Below, in pieces: positions 42,446 through 50,459 of a stretch of 51,473 nt of DNA. The stretch is from Bacteroidota bacterium (lineage in GTDB: Bacteria; Bacteroidota; Bacteroidia; Cytophagales; Microscillaceae). The position numbers and the translations under genes were made by a program. The DNA is taken from the NCBI GenBank assembly GCA_004292795.1, contig RDXI01000001.1, positions 1 to 51,473 on the forward strand, read 5' to 3'. Under the pieces are notes generated by a model that saw only the letters and a program-made list of their open reading frames with translations, ran no database searches and had not been told where the DNA came from. Each line of letters opens with the position of its first letter. Position 1 is the stretch's first letter.

Positions 42446-43543
42446 ATGCAAGTAATGTCAAAATCTCTATCTCATATTCTCTCCGCCATCTGCCTTGTTT
42501 GGGCTATGAGCGCGTGTAATAGCTCGGCTAATAAGGACACCAAGAATGTAGATAACACCAAAACCGAAGAAAAAGGTGTGGACGTTATCCCTTCTACGCT
42601 TGAAAATTTCGATGTAACCTATTACGGGCTTTACAAAGGGCAAAGGACGCAAATGAACCTGCGCCGTTATGGTTCAGCACTATCAGGCAACTGGTGGGTA
42701 GGCGACACAACCGAAGTGATGTTGAATGGCTCCCTCAAAGGCGAAACCAACGACTTCAGTCTTGAAGCTACCAATAAAAAAGGTACGCAAGTAGGGCAGT
42801 TGGTAGGCAAGTTTGATGCCAATGGTATGCTTCGTAGTATGTGGAAAACAGACAAAGACTCTTTGGCGATTGATTTTCTGCCTCTTGCTCGCAACGTGCA
42901 AGTGATGCGTGTGAGAACTGAAGACCTAAAACTGAACAAAAACAGCCAAAACGGAAAGCGTCAGATAACCATTTCATACCCACAATTATTGGGTATTTCT
43001 GACCCCGAAACACAAAAGCGTGTCAATTACTTCATAGACCAATATTTCAATGCTGACACTTGGGCAGACAGCCTCGAGAAAGGCAAAAACGAATTCAAAG
43101 AAGAAGTACGCCCCAATGATACGTATGTAAGCAAAGAATACATCAGCCTTTGCAAACATCATCACATAGACAAGAATGATGGCAATGCTATTTTTGATGA
43201 CTCGCATGGCATTACTATCAACTACAAACGTGGCAAAATCTATGAACTACGCGACCTTTTCAAACCCAACGCGATTGATGCCCTGAACAAAGTTATCTTA
43301 GCTCGCATCAACAAATCTTGCGGAGGCGCACTCCCAAGCGAAGTTTTGGATAAATGCAAAGTGAAAGGCGAAGAAAAGAATTCATTTTCTATACTCCGAA
43401 ACAGTGTTACTTTCCACCTCACAGAACGTTTGCCTAATGACTCAAGACGCGGTTGTGGCTATGTACGCATTGATTGCAAAGAACTTATAGATTTTATCAA
43501 CCCAAGCGGGCCTTTGGCAGAACACTTGCCTCAGAAAAAATAA
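42446..43543 (+). CDS. Lipoprotein with DUF3298/RsiV-like domain
   Basis: A 365-residue lipoprotein (lipobox AMSAC, lipid Cys24 from the first ATG; a second ATG three codons later is equally possible). The C-terminal half follows the DUF3298/RsiV pattern: ISYPQLLGISDPETQKRVNYFI, a central strand GITINYKRGKIYELRDLF, then FHLTERLPNDSRRGCGYVRI. In RsiV this domain binds lysozyme and controls a sigma factor, but there is no anti-sigma region here. It is probably an envelope protein of unknown ligand. Confidence 0.75.
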   Translation: MQVMSKSLSHILSAICLVWAMSACNSSANKDTKNVDNTKTEEKGVDVIPSTLENFDVTYYGLYKGQRTQMNLRRYGSALSGNWWVGDTTEVMLNGSLKGETNDFSLEATNKKGTQVGQLVGKFDANGMLRSMWKTDKDSLAIDFLPLARNVQVMRVRTEDLKLNKNSQNGKRQITISYPQLLGISDPETQKRVNYFIDQYFNADTWADSLEKGKNEFKEEVRPNDTYVSKEYISLCKHHHIDKNDGNAIFDDSHGITINYKRGKIYELRDLFKPNAIDALNKVILARINKSCGGALPSEVLDKCKVKGEEKNSFSILRNSVTFHLTERLPNDSRRGCGYVRIDCKELIDFINPSGPLAEHLPQKK

Positions 43544-43560
43544 ACGACATAATCCTCTCA

Positions 43561-43595
43561 ATAACAGCAAGTTATCGGCTTGCTGTTATTTTTTT
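43561..43595 (+). terminator. Intrinsic terminator
   Basis: An 11-base stem ATAACAGCAAG/CTTGCTGTTAT with a 7-base loop and a T run, 18 bases after the DUF3298-like gene. Confidence 0.9.
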
Positions 43596-43700
43596 GGTCA
43601 TAAAATAACCCCTGTTTTGCAGTTTTTTTTTATAAACTTGCTACTTTCTAATATAGTGCTTATTTTTACGAAAACAATCTTAACCTTGCTACCTGATTTT

Positions 43701-44783
43701 ATGAGCAATATACAGAACATTACCGCCAATGTCGTAAAAATAGGCACTTCATCAGGAAGTGGCAGTGGCTTTTATCTCAAGAAACACGGCATTATTGTTA
43801 CCAACAATCACGTGGTAGCAGGACACAAGATGGTTTCTATCGAAACCCAAAAACAAGACCGCTTTACGGCTAAAGTCGTATTCTTGAACCCCATTGTCGA
43901 CCTTGCCTTCTTGCTCCCTTCGCGTCCTGTGGACGATATGCATGAACTGTTTATACAGCCCTCCAGCACGCTTCAACCTATGGACAGAGTGGCGGTGTTG
44001 GGTTTTCCGTATGGAATGCCTTTTACTATCACTGACGGCATCGTGTCTTCTGCCAAACAACTTATGAACGGCAGGCACTATATCCAAACTGACGCGGCAG
44101 TAAACCCCGGCAATTCAGGTGGTCCGCTTGTGAATTTGCGCGGAGAAATAGTAGGCGTTACTACAGCTAAATTTACCAATGCCGACAACGTAGGCTTTGC
44201 TATTTTGGCTGATGATTTGTTGGCTGACCTTGAGTCTTTTTCTGAAAATGTGGACTTGCAATTTTCTGTAAAATGCCCCTCTTGTTCGAGTTTGTTGTTC
44301 GAAAAAATGGAATATTGCAACAACTGCGGAGGCGAGATTGACCAAAATACGCTTTTCGAAGAACCCAAACAAACGCCCCTTGCTTTGTTTGTAGAAGATG
44401 GCTTAAGGCATTTGAACATTGACCCTGTGATTGCTCGAAATGGACACGATTATTGGGAATTTCATCAAGGAAGTTCGTTGGTGCGGATTTTTGTGTATAA
44501 CAAAAATTACCTCTATACTGCAAGCCCGTTGGTAAAAATCCCTAAGAGCAACCTCGAGCCTGTGTATCGTTATATTTTGAGCCAACCTATCAAACCGTTT
44601 GTATTTGGGATATGGCAGGGTATGATTTACCTTTCCTACCGCGTCCACATGAGCGACATACATAGCAATTTGAAGGAAGACATACAGCGTAATATTGCGC
44701 AATTCGCCCAAAAAGCTGATGAATTAGACAATTATTTGATAGACACCTTCGGCTGTGAGCGTTCCGAATATTCAAAATTTTAA
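43701..44783 (+). CDS. Cytoplasmic trypsin-like protease with zinc ribbon and YbjN-like domain
   Basis: A 360-residue protein. A trypsin-like domain has the full triad: His37 (TNNHVVAG), Asp67 (NPIVDLAFL) and Ser139 (NPGNSGGPL). It is followed by a zinc ribbon (CPSC...CNNCGG, about 191-209) and a C-terminal domain (about 225-355) that resembles YbjN/type III chaperone-like folds. There is no signal peptide or PDZ domain, so unlike DegP/HtrA it should act in the cytoplasm. I chose the ATG at 43701; the longer frame lacks an ATG and has an odd hydrophobic start. The role is unknown. Confidence 0.82.
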   Translation: MSNIQNITANVVKIGTSSGSGSGFYLKKHGIIVTNNHVVAGHKMVSIETQKQDRFTAKVVFLNPIVDLAFLLPSRPVDDMHELFIQPSSTLQPMDRVAVLGFPYGMPFTITDGIVSSAKQLMNGRHYIQTDAAVNPGNSGGPLVNLRGEIVGVTTAKFTNADNVGFAILADDLLADLESFSENVDLQFSVKCPSCSSLLFEKMEYCNNCGGEIDQNTLFEEPKQTPLALFVEDGLRHLNIDPVIARNGHDYWEFHQGSSLVRIFVYNKNYLYTASPLVKIPKSNLEPVYRYILSQPIKPFVFGIWQGMIYLSYRVHMSDIHSNLKEDIQRNIAQFAQKADELDNYLIDTFGCERSEYSKF

Positions 44784-44789
44784 AGATAG

Positions 44790-44818
44790 CACACCCTTTC
44801 TTGGGTGTGTTTTTTTTG
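44790..44818 (+). terminator. Intrinsic terminator
   Basis: A 7-base stem CACACCC/GGGTGTG with a TTTCTT loop and an 8-T run. The core resembles the palindrome at 39941-40007. Confidence 0.85.
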
Positions 44819-44838
44819 TGTATGGACTTTCAACCAAA

Positions 44839-44852
44839 CTTGCCTACCTTTG
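44839..44852 (+). promoter_or_regulatory. -7 element fused to a 9-mer copy
   Basis: CTTGCCTAC (44839-44847) overlaps TACCTTTG (44845-44852), a TAnnTTTG element 21 bases before the carboxyltransferase ATG. The 9-mer lies across the promoter spacer. Confidence 0.55.
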
Positions 44853-44873
44853 CACCGCAAACGTTTTAGTTAT

Positions 44874-46502
44874 ATGAACATCGAGCAAAATCGTAACGAA
44901 GATATCAATAAACAACTTTCCTTCTTGCTACAATCCCGCCTCAACAAAATATATGAGGGTGGAGGCATCAAAAGGCAAGAAAAAGAGCGCGAAAAAGGCA
45001 AAATGACTGCCCGAGAACGCATAGCTTACCTGCTGGACGAGGGCGCACCACAGCTCGAAATAGGCGCGTTGGTGGGCTACGAAATGTACGAAGAAGAAGG
45101 CGGTTGTCCTTCGGGAGGCGTGATTGTGGTCTTGGGCTATGTGCAAGGCAGGCAATGCCTCGTGGTGGCAAATGATGCCACTGTAAAGTCTGGAGCTTGG
45201 TTTCCCATTACAGGCAAGAAAAACCTCCGCGCCCAAGAAATCGCTATGGAAAATAAATTGCCTGTAGTGTATTTGGTGGACAGCGCGGGCATTTTTCTTC
45301 CCTTGCAAGCAGATATTTTTGCTGACAAAGAACACTTTGGGCGTATGTTTCGCAACAATGCGCAAATGTCGGCTATGGGTATTCCGCAAATATCGGTTAT
45401 CATGGGAAGTTGTGTAGCGGGTGGGGCTTACCTACCCATTATGTCTGATGAGGCGATGATTGTGGAAGGCACAGGCTCTATTTTCTTGGCGGGTCCTTTT
45501 CTTGTGAAAGCCTCTATAGGCGAGGACGTGGACGCAGAAACGCTGGGCGGTGCTACTACGCAATGCGAAATTTCGGGTGTTACGGACAACAAATACCCTG
45601 ACGACCAATCGGCACTGCAGGCTGTGAAGAAAATTTTTGGGAAAATGGGCGACCGCCCCAAAGCTGGCTTCAACCGCATACAGCCCAAACTTCCCGCGTT
45701 AGACATGAACGAGATTTATCGTATCTTGCCTGAAGACCGCGTGAAGCCGTATGATATGCTCGAAATTTTGAAGCGTATGGTTGATGATTCTGAACTCGAC
45801 CTTTATAAAGAAGGCTACGGCAAAAGTATCATTTGCGCCCGCGCAAGAATAGACGGCTGGGCGGTGGGCATAGTAGCCAATCAACGCATTATGGTCAAGT
45901 CCAAAAAAGGCGAAATGCAAATGGGAGGCGTGATATATTCGGACAGTGCCGACAAAGCGGCTCGTTTTATCATGGTCTGCAATCAAGAGCAAATCCCTTT
46001 GATTTTTTTGCATGATGTTACGGGTTTTATGGTAGGCAGTCGTTCAGAGCATGGAGGCATCATCAAAGATGGCGCGAAAATGGTAAGTGCTATGGCGAAC
46101 TCGGTTGTACCCAAATTTACCTTTGTATTGGGCAATTCGTATGGTGCGGGCAATTATGCCATGTGTGGGCGTGCTTATGACCCTCGTTTTATGTACGCAT
46201 GGACATCAGGGCGTATAGCGGTGATGAGTGGCAAGGCGGCGGCAAATACGCTTCTGCAAATCCAAGTGGCATCTATGAAAGCGAAAGGGCAAACTATCTC
46301 GCCTGAAGACCAAACAAAATTGCTCGAAGAAATTACCCAACGCTACGAAAACCAAACTTCGCCCTACTACGCGGCGGCTCGTCTGTGGATAGATGGCATC
46401 ATTGACCCTTTGGAAACAAGGCGCGTCATATCAATGGGCATCGAGGCGGCAAACCACGCTCCTATAGAAAAAAGATACAATGTAGGCGTTATTCAAACCT
46501 AA
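44874..46502 (+). CDS. Acyl-CoA carboxylase carboxyltransferase (MccB/PccB-like)
   Basis: A 542-residue carboxyltransferase beta chain of a biotin-dependent acyl-CoA carboxylase. Signatures are MTARERIAYLLD, NDATVKSGAWFPITGKKN, MGSCVAGGAYLPIMSDEA, GGATTQCEISGVTD and GNSYGAGNYAMCGRAYDPRF. The length and the ARFGSGKM-free N-terminus fit methylcrotonyl-CoA carboxylase (leucine breakdown) better than propionyl-CoA carboxylase, but I cannot separate the two. The biotin carboxylase subunit is not adjacent. I chose the ATG at 44874-44876; a longer frame runs back through the promoter. Confidence 0.92.
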   Translation: MNIEQNRNEDINKQLSFLLQSRLNKIYEGGGIKRQEKEREKGKMTARERIAYLLDEGAPQLEIGALVGYEMYEEEGGCPSGGVIVVLGYVQGRQCLVVANDATVKSGAWFPITGKKNLRAQEIAMENKLPVVYLVDSAGIFLPLQADIFADKEHFGRMFRNNAQMSAMGIPQISVIMGSCVAGGAYLPIMSDEAMIVEGTGSIFLAGPFLVKASIGEDVDAETLGGATTQCEISGVTDNKYPDDQSALQAVKKIFGKMGDRPKAGFNRIQPKLPALDMNEIYRILPEDRVKPYDMLEILKRMVDDSELDLYKEGYGKSIICARARIDGWAVGIVANQRIMVKSKKGEMQMGGVIYSDSADKAARFIMVCNQEQIPLIFLHDVTGFMVGSRSEHGGIIKDGAKMVSAMANSVVPKFTFVLGNSYGAGNYAMCGRAYDPRFMYAWTSGRIAVMSGKAAANTLLQIQVASMKAKGQTISPEDQTKLLEEITQRYENQTSPYYAAARLWIDGIIDPLETRRVISMGIEAANHAPIEKRYNVGVIQT

Positions 46503-46529
46503 AAACGTCTGAAAATATAGCTATAACCT

Positions 46530-46553
46530 AAGTTTGGTGTTATCACCAAACTT
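46530..46553 (+). terminator. Hairpin terminator
   Basis: A 10-base stem AAGTTTGGTG/CACCAAACTT with a TTAT loop, followed by GGCGTTTTT, 27 bases after the carboxyltransferase gene. Confidence 0.75.
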
Positions 46554-46672
46554 GGCGTTTTTAAGCTGTTTTATCCCTATTTGGTGTTCTTACAAAACTG
46601 TCCTCCACAAAAACTGTCAGAGAACCAAATATCAGAGCCGACTATTTATTTTTAGCAAAAAAACAAATTTGT

Positions 46673-47557
46673 ATGTCTCCTTATTGGATTGCCTTTTTTG
46701 CTTCGTTTGCTATGCAAATTTGCTTTGGCATTACCAACACACTTTGGAAAAAACCTGTAGCAGTAATTACTCCTGCCTTAGTGATTTTGTATCGAAATAG
46801 TTTTACAACTTTGTTTTTGGGCTTCGCTACTTATTTTTTTAGCCCTCCGTTGGCTTGTTCTTGGAGCGATATAATGCAGGCTATTTTTATTTCGATGGTG
46901 TCTTTTTATGGTCTGTTTTTTTTCAATTATGCCAATCGTTTTGGAGAAATTACGCGAGTAGTACCTATTATCAATCTGAATGGTTTTGTGATGCCTTTTT
47001 TAATAGGTGTTTTTTATTTTCAAGAAACTATTTCAATAACAAAAGTGGGGATTTTATTAATGTCTTTTGTAGGCATTTTTTTACTTCAGAAGTGGGAAAT
47101 AAATAAAAAAAATAGCCTTGATAAAGGTATTGTATTTGCACTTTTGGCAATGTTTTTTTGGGGAATAAGCTATCCATTTTTCGCCTTACCTGTGCGCAAA
47201 ATGGGCAGTACATTTTTTGGATTTGTCTTAGAAGGAACAATTTTATGTATGAGTTTTATACATTTCTTACCTACCCTTGTACGTGAGGGCAGGCAAGCCT
47301 TCTTGCCTACAGGTCTAAGCAAAGTTTTCAAAACGATAGTTGTGATTGCAGTATTGGGTAGTTTGGGCGTATATTTTACCAACGTTTCGCTCTATCATTT
47401 GGATATTACATTTTTAATAATTTTGGGTGCATTTGGGCATATTTTGCCTATTGCTATAGCGCATTTTGTGCATCAAGAAAAACTAAACTTGCGCACCTAT
47501 ATAGGCGTTATTCTATTGATTATCAGTGTTTTAACAACTAATTTTTTACAAAAGTAA
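46673..47557 (+). CDS. EamA-type drug/metabolite transporter
   Basis: A 294-residue membrane protein with about ten helices in two similar halves, as in the DMT (EamA) superfamily. Features are FGITNTLWKKPVAVITPALV in the first half and FALLAMFFWGISYPFFALPV at the start of the second. It probably exports or exchanges a small metabolite. The following STAND gene is on the opposite strand and its stop codon abuts at 47558, so the two genes are convergent with no gap. Confidence 0.85.
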   Translation: MSPYWIAFFASFAMQICFGITNTLWKKPVAVITPALVILYRNSFTTLFLGFATYFFSPPLACSWSDIMQAIFISMVSFYGLFFFNYANRFGEITRVVPIINLNGFVMPFLIGVFYFQETISITKVGILLMSFVGIFLLQKWEINKKNSLDKGIVFALLAMFFWGISYPFFALPVRKMGSTFFGFVLEGTILCMSFIHFLPTLVREGRQAFLPTGLSKVFKTIVVIAVLGSLGVYFTNVSLYHLDITFLIILGAFGHILPIAIAHFVHQEKLNLRTYIGVILLIISVLTTNFLQK

Positions 47558-49759
47558 TTATTTATTTTTATAATATGAAAATCCAATATCTTTAGCTATA
47601 TTCTTAGCTACCTGATGATACCCTTCTTTTTCAGAAAGATACAACAAACGTAAATACAACTCTTCAATATCCCATAAAAGGTTTTGTTCATAAAATCCTT
47701 TTACTTTTTCTAAAAGTTTGTCATCAAAAATTGTACGTCCTATCATAACTTCTGCTATCATTTTTTCAGCTTCTAAAATTATTTTTTTAATATTTTCTTG
47801 TATGTTAGGATAGGGTCTTGTAAATTCCTCAATTCGTTTCAAAACTTCTTCTGCCTTGCCTGCCATATTCAAAGTTTGGCAAATAAGCGTTTCGTAAAAC
47901 AAATATAACTCCATATCTTGCCTGTGATTTATTTGGGTAGGCAAGTTCATTTTTATATCGTAGGCGAGTTTATCTGTTTCTGCAAGCGTTGTTGTATCTA
48001 TTTCTTTACCTATAAAAGCCTCATATTGACGCATATAAGCCCATCTGCGTGCTATAGGATAGGGGTGTATTTCGTTGGTAGGCTCTAAATTTTGTAATGC
48101 TTCGTAATGTTTTCGAGCAAGTTCTTGGTTGTTTTTTAGCAAATAGGTTTTTAATAAAACTGCGTGGCTAAATATTTTTGCTTCGTCATCTGTTTTATAT
48201 TCTTGATAATGCGCCCAAGCCTCTGCTAGATTTGCTTTAGTAAGGTACTTAAAATTTGTAAAAATCTCAAAGAAGTAAGTTTGCGCATTTGTATTTTTTG
48301 CCCAAAATTGCCATACTTTTTCCGCTATTTCAGGATATTCGTAGGCAAGGTTATAGTTTATTTCCCAAAAATAAATAAAATTATTTCCTAAAGGTAAATT
48401 GTAAAAAACTTCAAGTGCTTTCATATCATTTTGTTGATAGCATTTTTGTAATACCAACCGAATTAAATTATCTCTAAATCCAAATAATTTAACGTTTGTG
48501 CCGTATTTTTGAATAATGTAATCAAAACATTCTGCATTATTTCTACCTTTTATCAAATACTCAAAAACCAAATACTCTAATATACTCATGTGGCTTATAT
48601 CCACATAATTTATTGTTTGTGTGCCATACGTCTTTATATTTACTTTTGTAAGTATGCCACTATTCAAAAGCTCTTGATACGCTTTGTGATACATACTTTT
48701 GACTTTGTCTATTTTATATTTATTTTTTAATTCCTTTTCTTCTACACCTATTTTCATATTTTCAAAATAGGTTATTTCTTGTAAAATAAAACCTATTATA
48801 TCTCTTTTTTCTTTATCTGAACCAATAAAATGTGTTACAAATAGCTCAATAAGTTGTAATTGGTTCTTGGATGTTATTTCTTTCCCACTTTCTATAAAAA
48901 CTTGAATAAAAAAGCGCAAGTACAAAGGCGTTTGTAGCATTTGGTGCATATAGACCGAAATATCAAAAGGATTACACAAAGTTGGTATGTTATTTTTTAA
49001 TATTTCAAATACTTCATTTGTATCTAATTTATTCATTTGTATTTCTTGGTAGGCAAGCGCATTATCAAAGTATTTTTTATAGGCTTTCCATACTACAGAG
49101 CGCGAGGTAAAAATGAATTTGAGCCAAGCAGGTTTTCCACACCTATTGTAATGCCCTATAAAAAAATTGGCAACATTGGCTATCTTGTCAGGGCTGTAGG
49201 TAAGTTCATCTAAAGCGTCCAAGATTATGATAACTTTTTCGTTGTTTAGAGGGTTTAAGTGTGGCAAATATTCAAAAAAGTGCCTTTCAGTGTTTTTTGT
49301 AGGCAAGGTATATACAATATCTTGCGGGTTTTGTTGTGTATAGGCACTTACCCACTGCGCTATGGCGGTAGATTTGCCCAAACCACCCTCGCCTACAATG
49401 GCTAAAACAGGTGCGTCTGCCATCAAAAAACTGTTAATTTTTTCTTGCAAAACAACACAAGGCAAGGTTTCTTTAATACCTCTAGCATTTTGTAAGTAGG
49501 CAAGTGTCTGTGTAGTAATCTTTTCCGCTTCTTCTTGTTTCGTTTTCCAAAGCGTTGATTTACAGCTTTTTGTACCATTGTGCATATTCTCGAAATCAAA
49601 ATAGCCATAAGTATTTTGTTTAACAAAATCTAACAAAACATTCAAATTTGAAGCACTAAGCGACTCTTTTTCTTTAAAAAAACGCCTTAAAGTTGTCTGC
49701 TCTATTCTGATATTGAGAGCTATTTCTATCTCTTTTTCGAGTTGGAGGTACTTTGTCAT
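47558..49759 (-). CDS. STAND-type P-loop NTPase with HTH-like N-terminus and helical repeats
   Basis: A 733-residue protein. Residues about 1-55 (LEKEIEIALNIRIEQTTLRR, ASNLNVLLDFVKQNTYGYF) resemble a Bacteroidota-specific HTH-like domain. An NTPase domain of the NACHT/STAND type follows with Walker A GEGGLGKST (about 122-130), Walker B VIIILDALDEL (about 175-185), sensor FTSRS and winged-helix-like DISHMSILEYLVFEYLI. The C-terminal half (about 430-720) is an array of TPR-like helices. Such proteins detect a target through the repeats and activate an N-terminal effector. Here the N-terminus is DNA-binding-like, so it may be a regulator or an atypical antiphage NLR. The gene is AT-rich yet carries five exact 9-mers. 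Confidence 0.8.
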   Translation of the reverse strand: MTKYLQLEKEIEIALNIRIEQTTLRRFFKEKESLSASNLNVLLDFVKQNTYGYFDFENMHNGTKSCKSTLWKTKQEEAEKITTQTLAYLQNARGIKETLPCVVLQEKINSFLMADAPVLAIVGEGGLGKSTAIAQWVSAYTQQNPQDIVYTLPTKNTERHFFEYLPHLNPLNNEKVIIILDALDELTYSPDKIANVANFFIGHYNRCGKPAWLKFIFTSRSVVWKAYKKYFDNALAYQEIQMNKLDTNEVFEILKNNIPTLCNPFDISVYMHQMLQTPLYLRFFIQVFIESGKEITSKNQLQLIELFVTHFIGSDKEKRDIIGFILQEITYFENMKIGVEEKELKNKYKIDKVKSMYHKAYQELLNSGILTKVNIKTYGTQTINYVDISHMSILEYLVFEYLIKGRNNAECFDYIIQKYGTNVKLFGFRDNLIRLVLQKCYQQNDMKALEVFYNLPLGNNFIYFWEINYNLAYEYPEIAEKVWQFWAKNTNAQTYFFEIFTNFKYLTKANLAEAWAHYQEYKTDDEAKIFSHAVLLKTYLLKNNQELARKHYEALQNLEPTNEIHPYPIARRWAYMRQYEAFIGKEIDTTTLAETDKLAYDIKMNLPTQINHRQDMELYLFYETLICQTLNMAGKAEEVLKRIEEFTRPYPNIQENIKKIILEAEKMIAEVMIGRTIFDDKLLEKVKGFYEQNLLWDIEELYLRLLYLSEKEGYHQVAKNIAKDIGFSYYKNK

Positions 49760-49892
49760 GATAGTTGGAGATGTGATTTTAGCCTAAAAACCCACACTTT
49801 TTTTTTGCATTTGCTTTTCCTTTTCTTTTCAAAAACCGCGTGCTTACTTTGCATCACAAAAATACTTTGTTTCACTTAAAAAAGCAAGTTTT

Positions 49893-50444
49893 ATGAACAT
49901 CGACAAATTGCAGGGTTTCGTTGACCACTACAAAAACAATCCAACTTATTGTTGCCTTGACCTTGAGGCGCATTTGTGGTATTTTCGCCAAATGACTTTG
50001 GACGAAGCCATCAAAACAGCCTCTATCTCAAGAGATGCTGACAACAAACGCTTTTCGCATCAACGAATGTTAGCCGAAAAAAGCCTACAATCACAAGCTA
50101 CTGTGTTGTCTTCTAAGATAAACGAGATAAAAAAATGTCAAGAAGAAGGCGGGTTTCATGCGCTCTACGAATTGGTAAAACAAGCAAGAGTATCAGGTGT
50201 TGGCGCACTCACTTGTTACGACATTGCTCTACGAATTGGAGCTAATCTCAACATCTATCCTGTGTATGTGTATTTGCACGCAGGAGTAATTGACGGAGCG
50301 GTAAACATTCGCGCTATGAAAGAAGGCGAACAGAAACCCTATCTAACCATCGATGAATTACCTCCTATTTTGACTCAGTTACGCCCTCATGAAATAGAGG
50401 ATTTTCTTTGTATTTTCAAAAAACATTTTCTTGAACTCTTTTAA
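49893..50444 (+). CDS. Unknown protein with helix-hairpin-helix-like motif
   Basis: A 183-residue soluble protein. The central ARVSGVGALTCYDIALRIG resembles a DNA-binding helix-hairpin-helix (GVGxLT), and is followed by VYVYLHAGVIDGA. An extended N-terminus ends in a Cys-rich YCCLDLE. I have seen the GxGxLTxYDxAxRIG/VYLHAG combination only in uncharacterised proteins. It is divergent from the STAND NTPase gene 133 bases away. A joint defence role is possible, but there is no further evidence. Confidence 0.7.
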   Translation: MNIDKLQGFVDHYKNNPTYCCLDLEAHLWYFRQMTLDEAIKTASISRDADNKRFSHQRMLAEKSLQSQATVLSSKINEIKKCQEEGGFHALYELVKQARVSGVGALTCYDIALRIGANLNIYPVYVYLHAGVIDGAVNIRAMKEGEQKPYLTIDELPPILTQLRPHEIEDFLCIFKKHFLELF

Positions 50445-50459
50445 CCCCACTCCAAAAAC

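Noticed and set aside
46534-46800. Plus-strand frame before the DMT transporter
   Set aside because: It overlaps the terminator and the transporter start in another frame and has no recognisable protein features.
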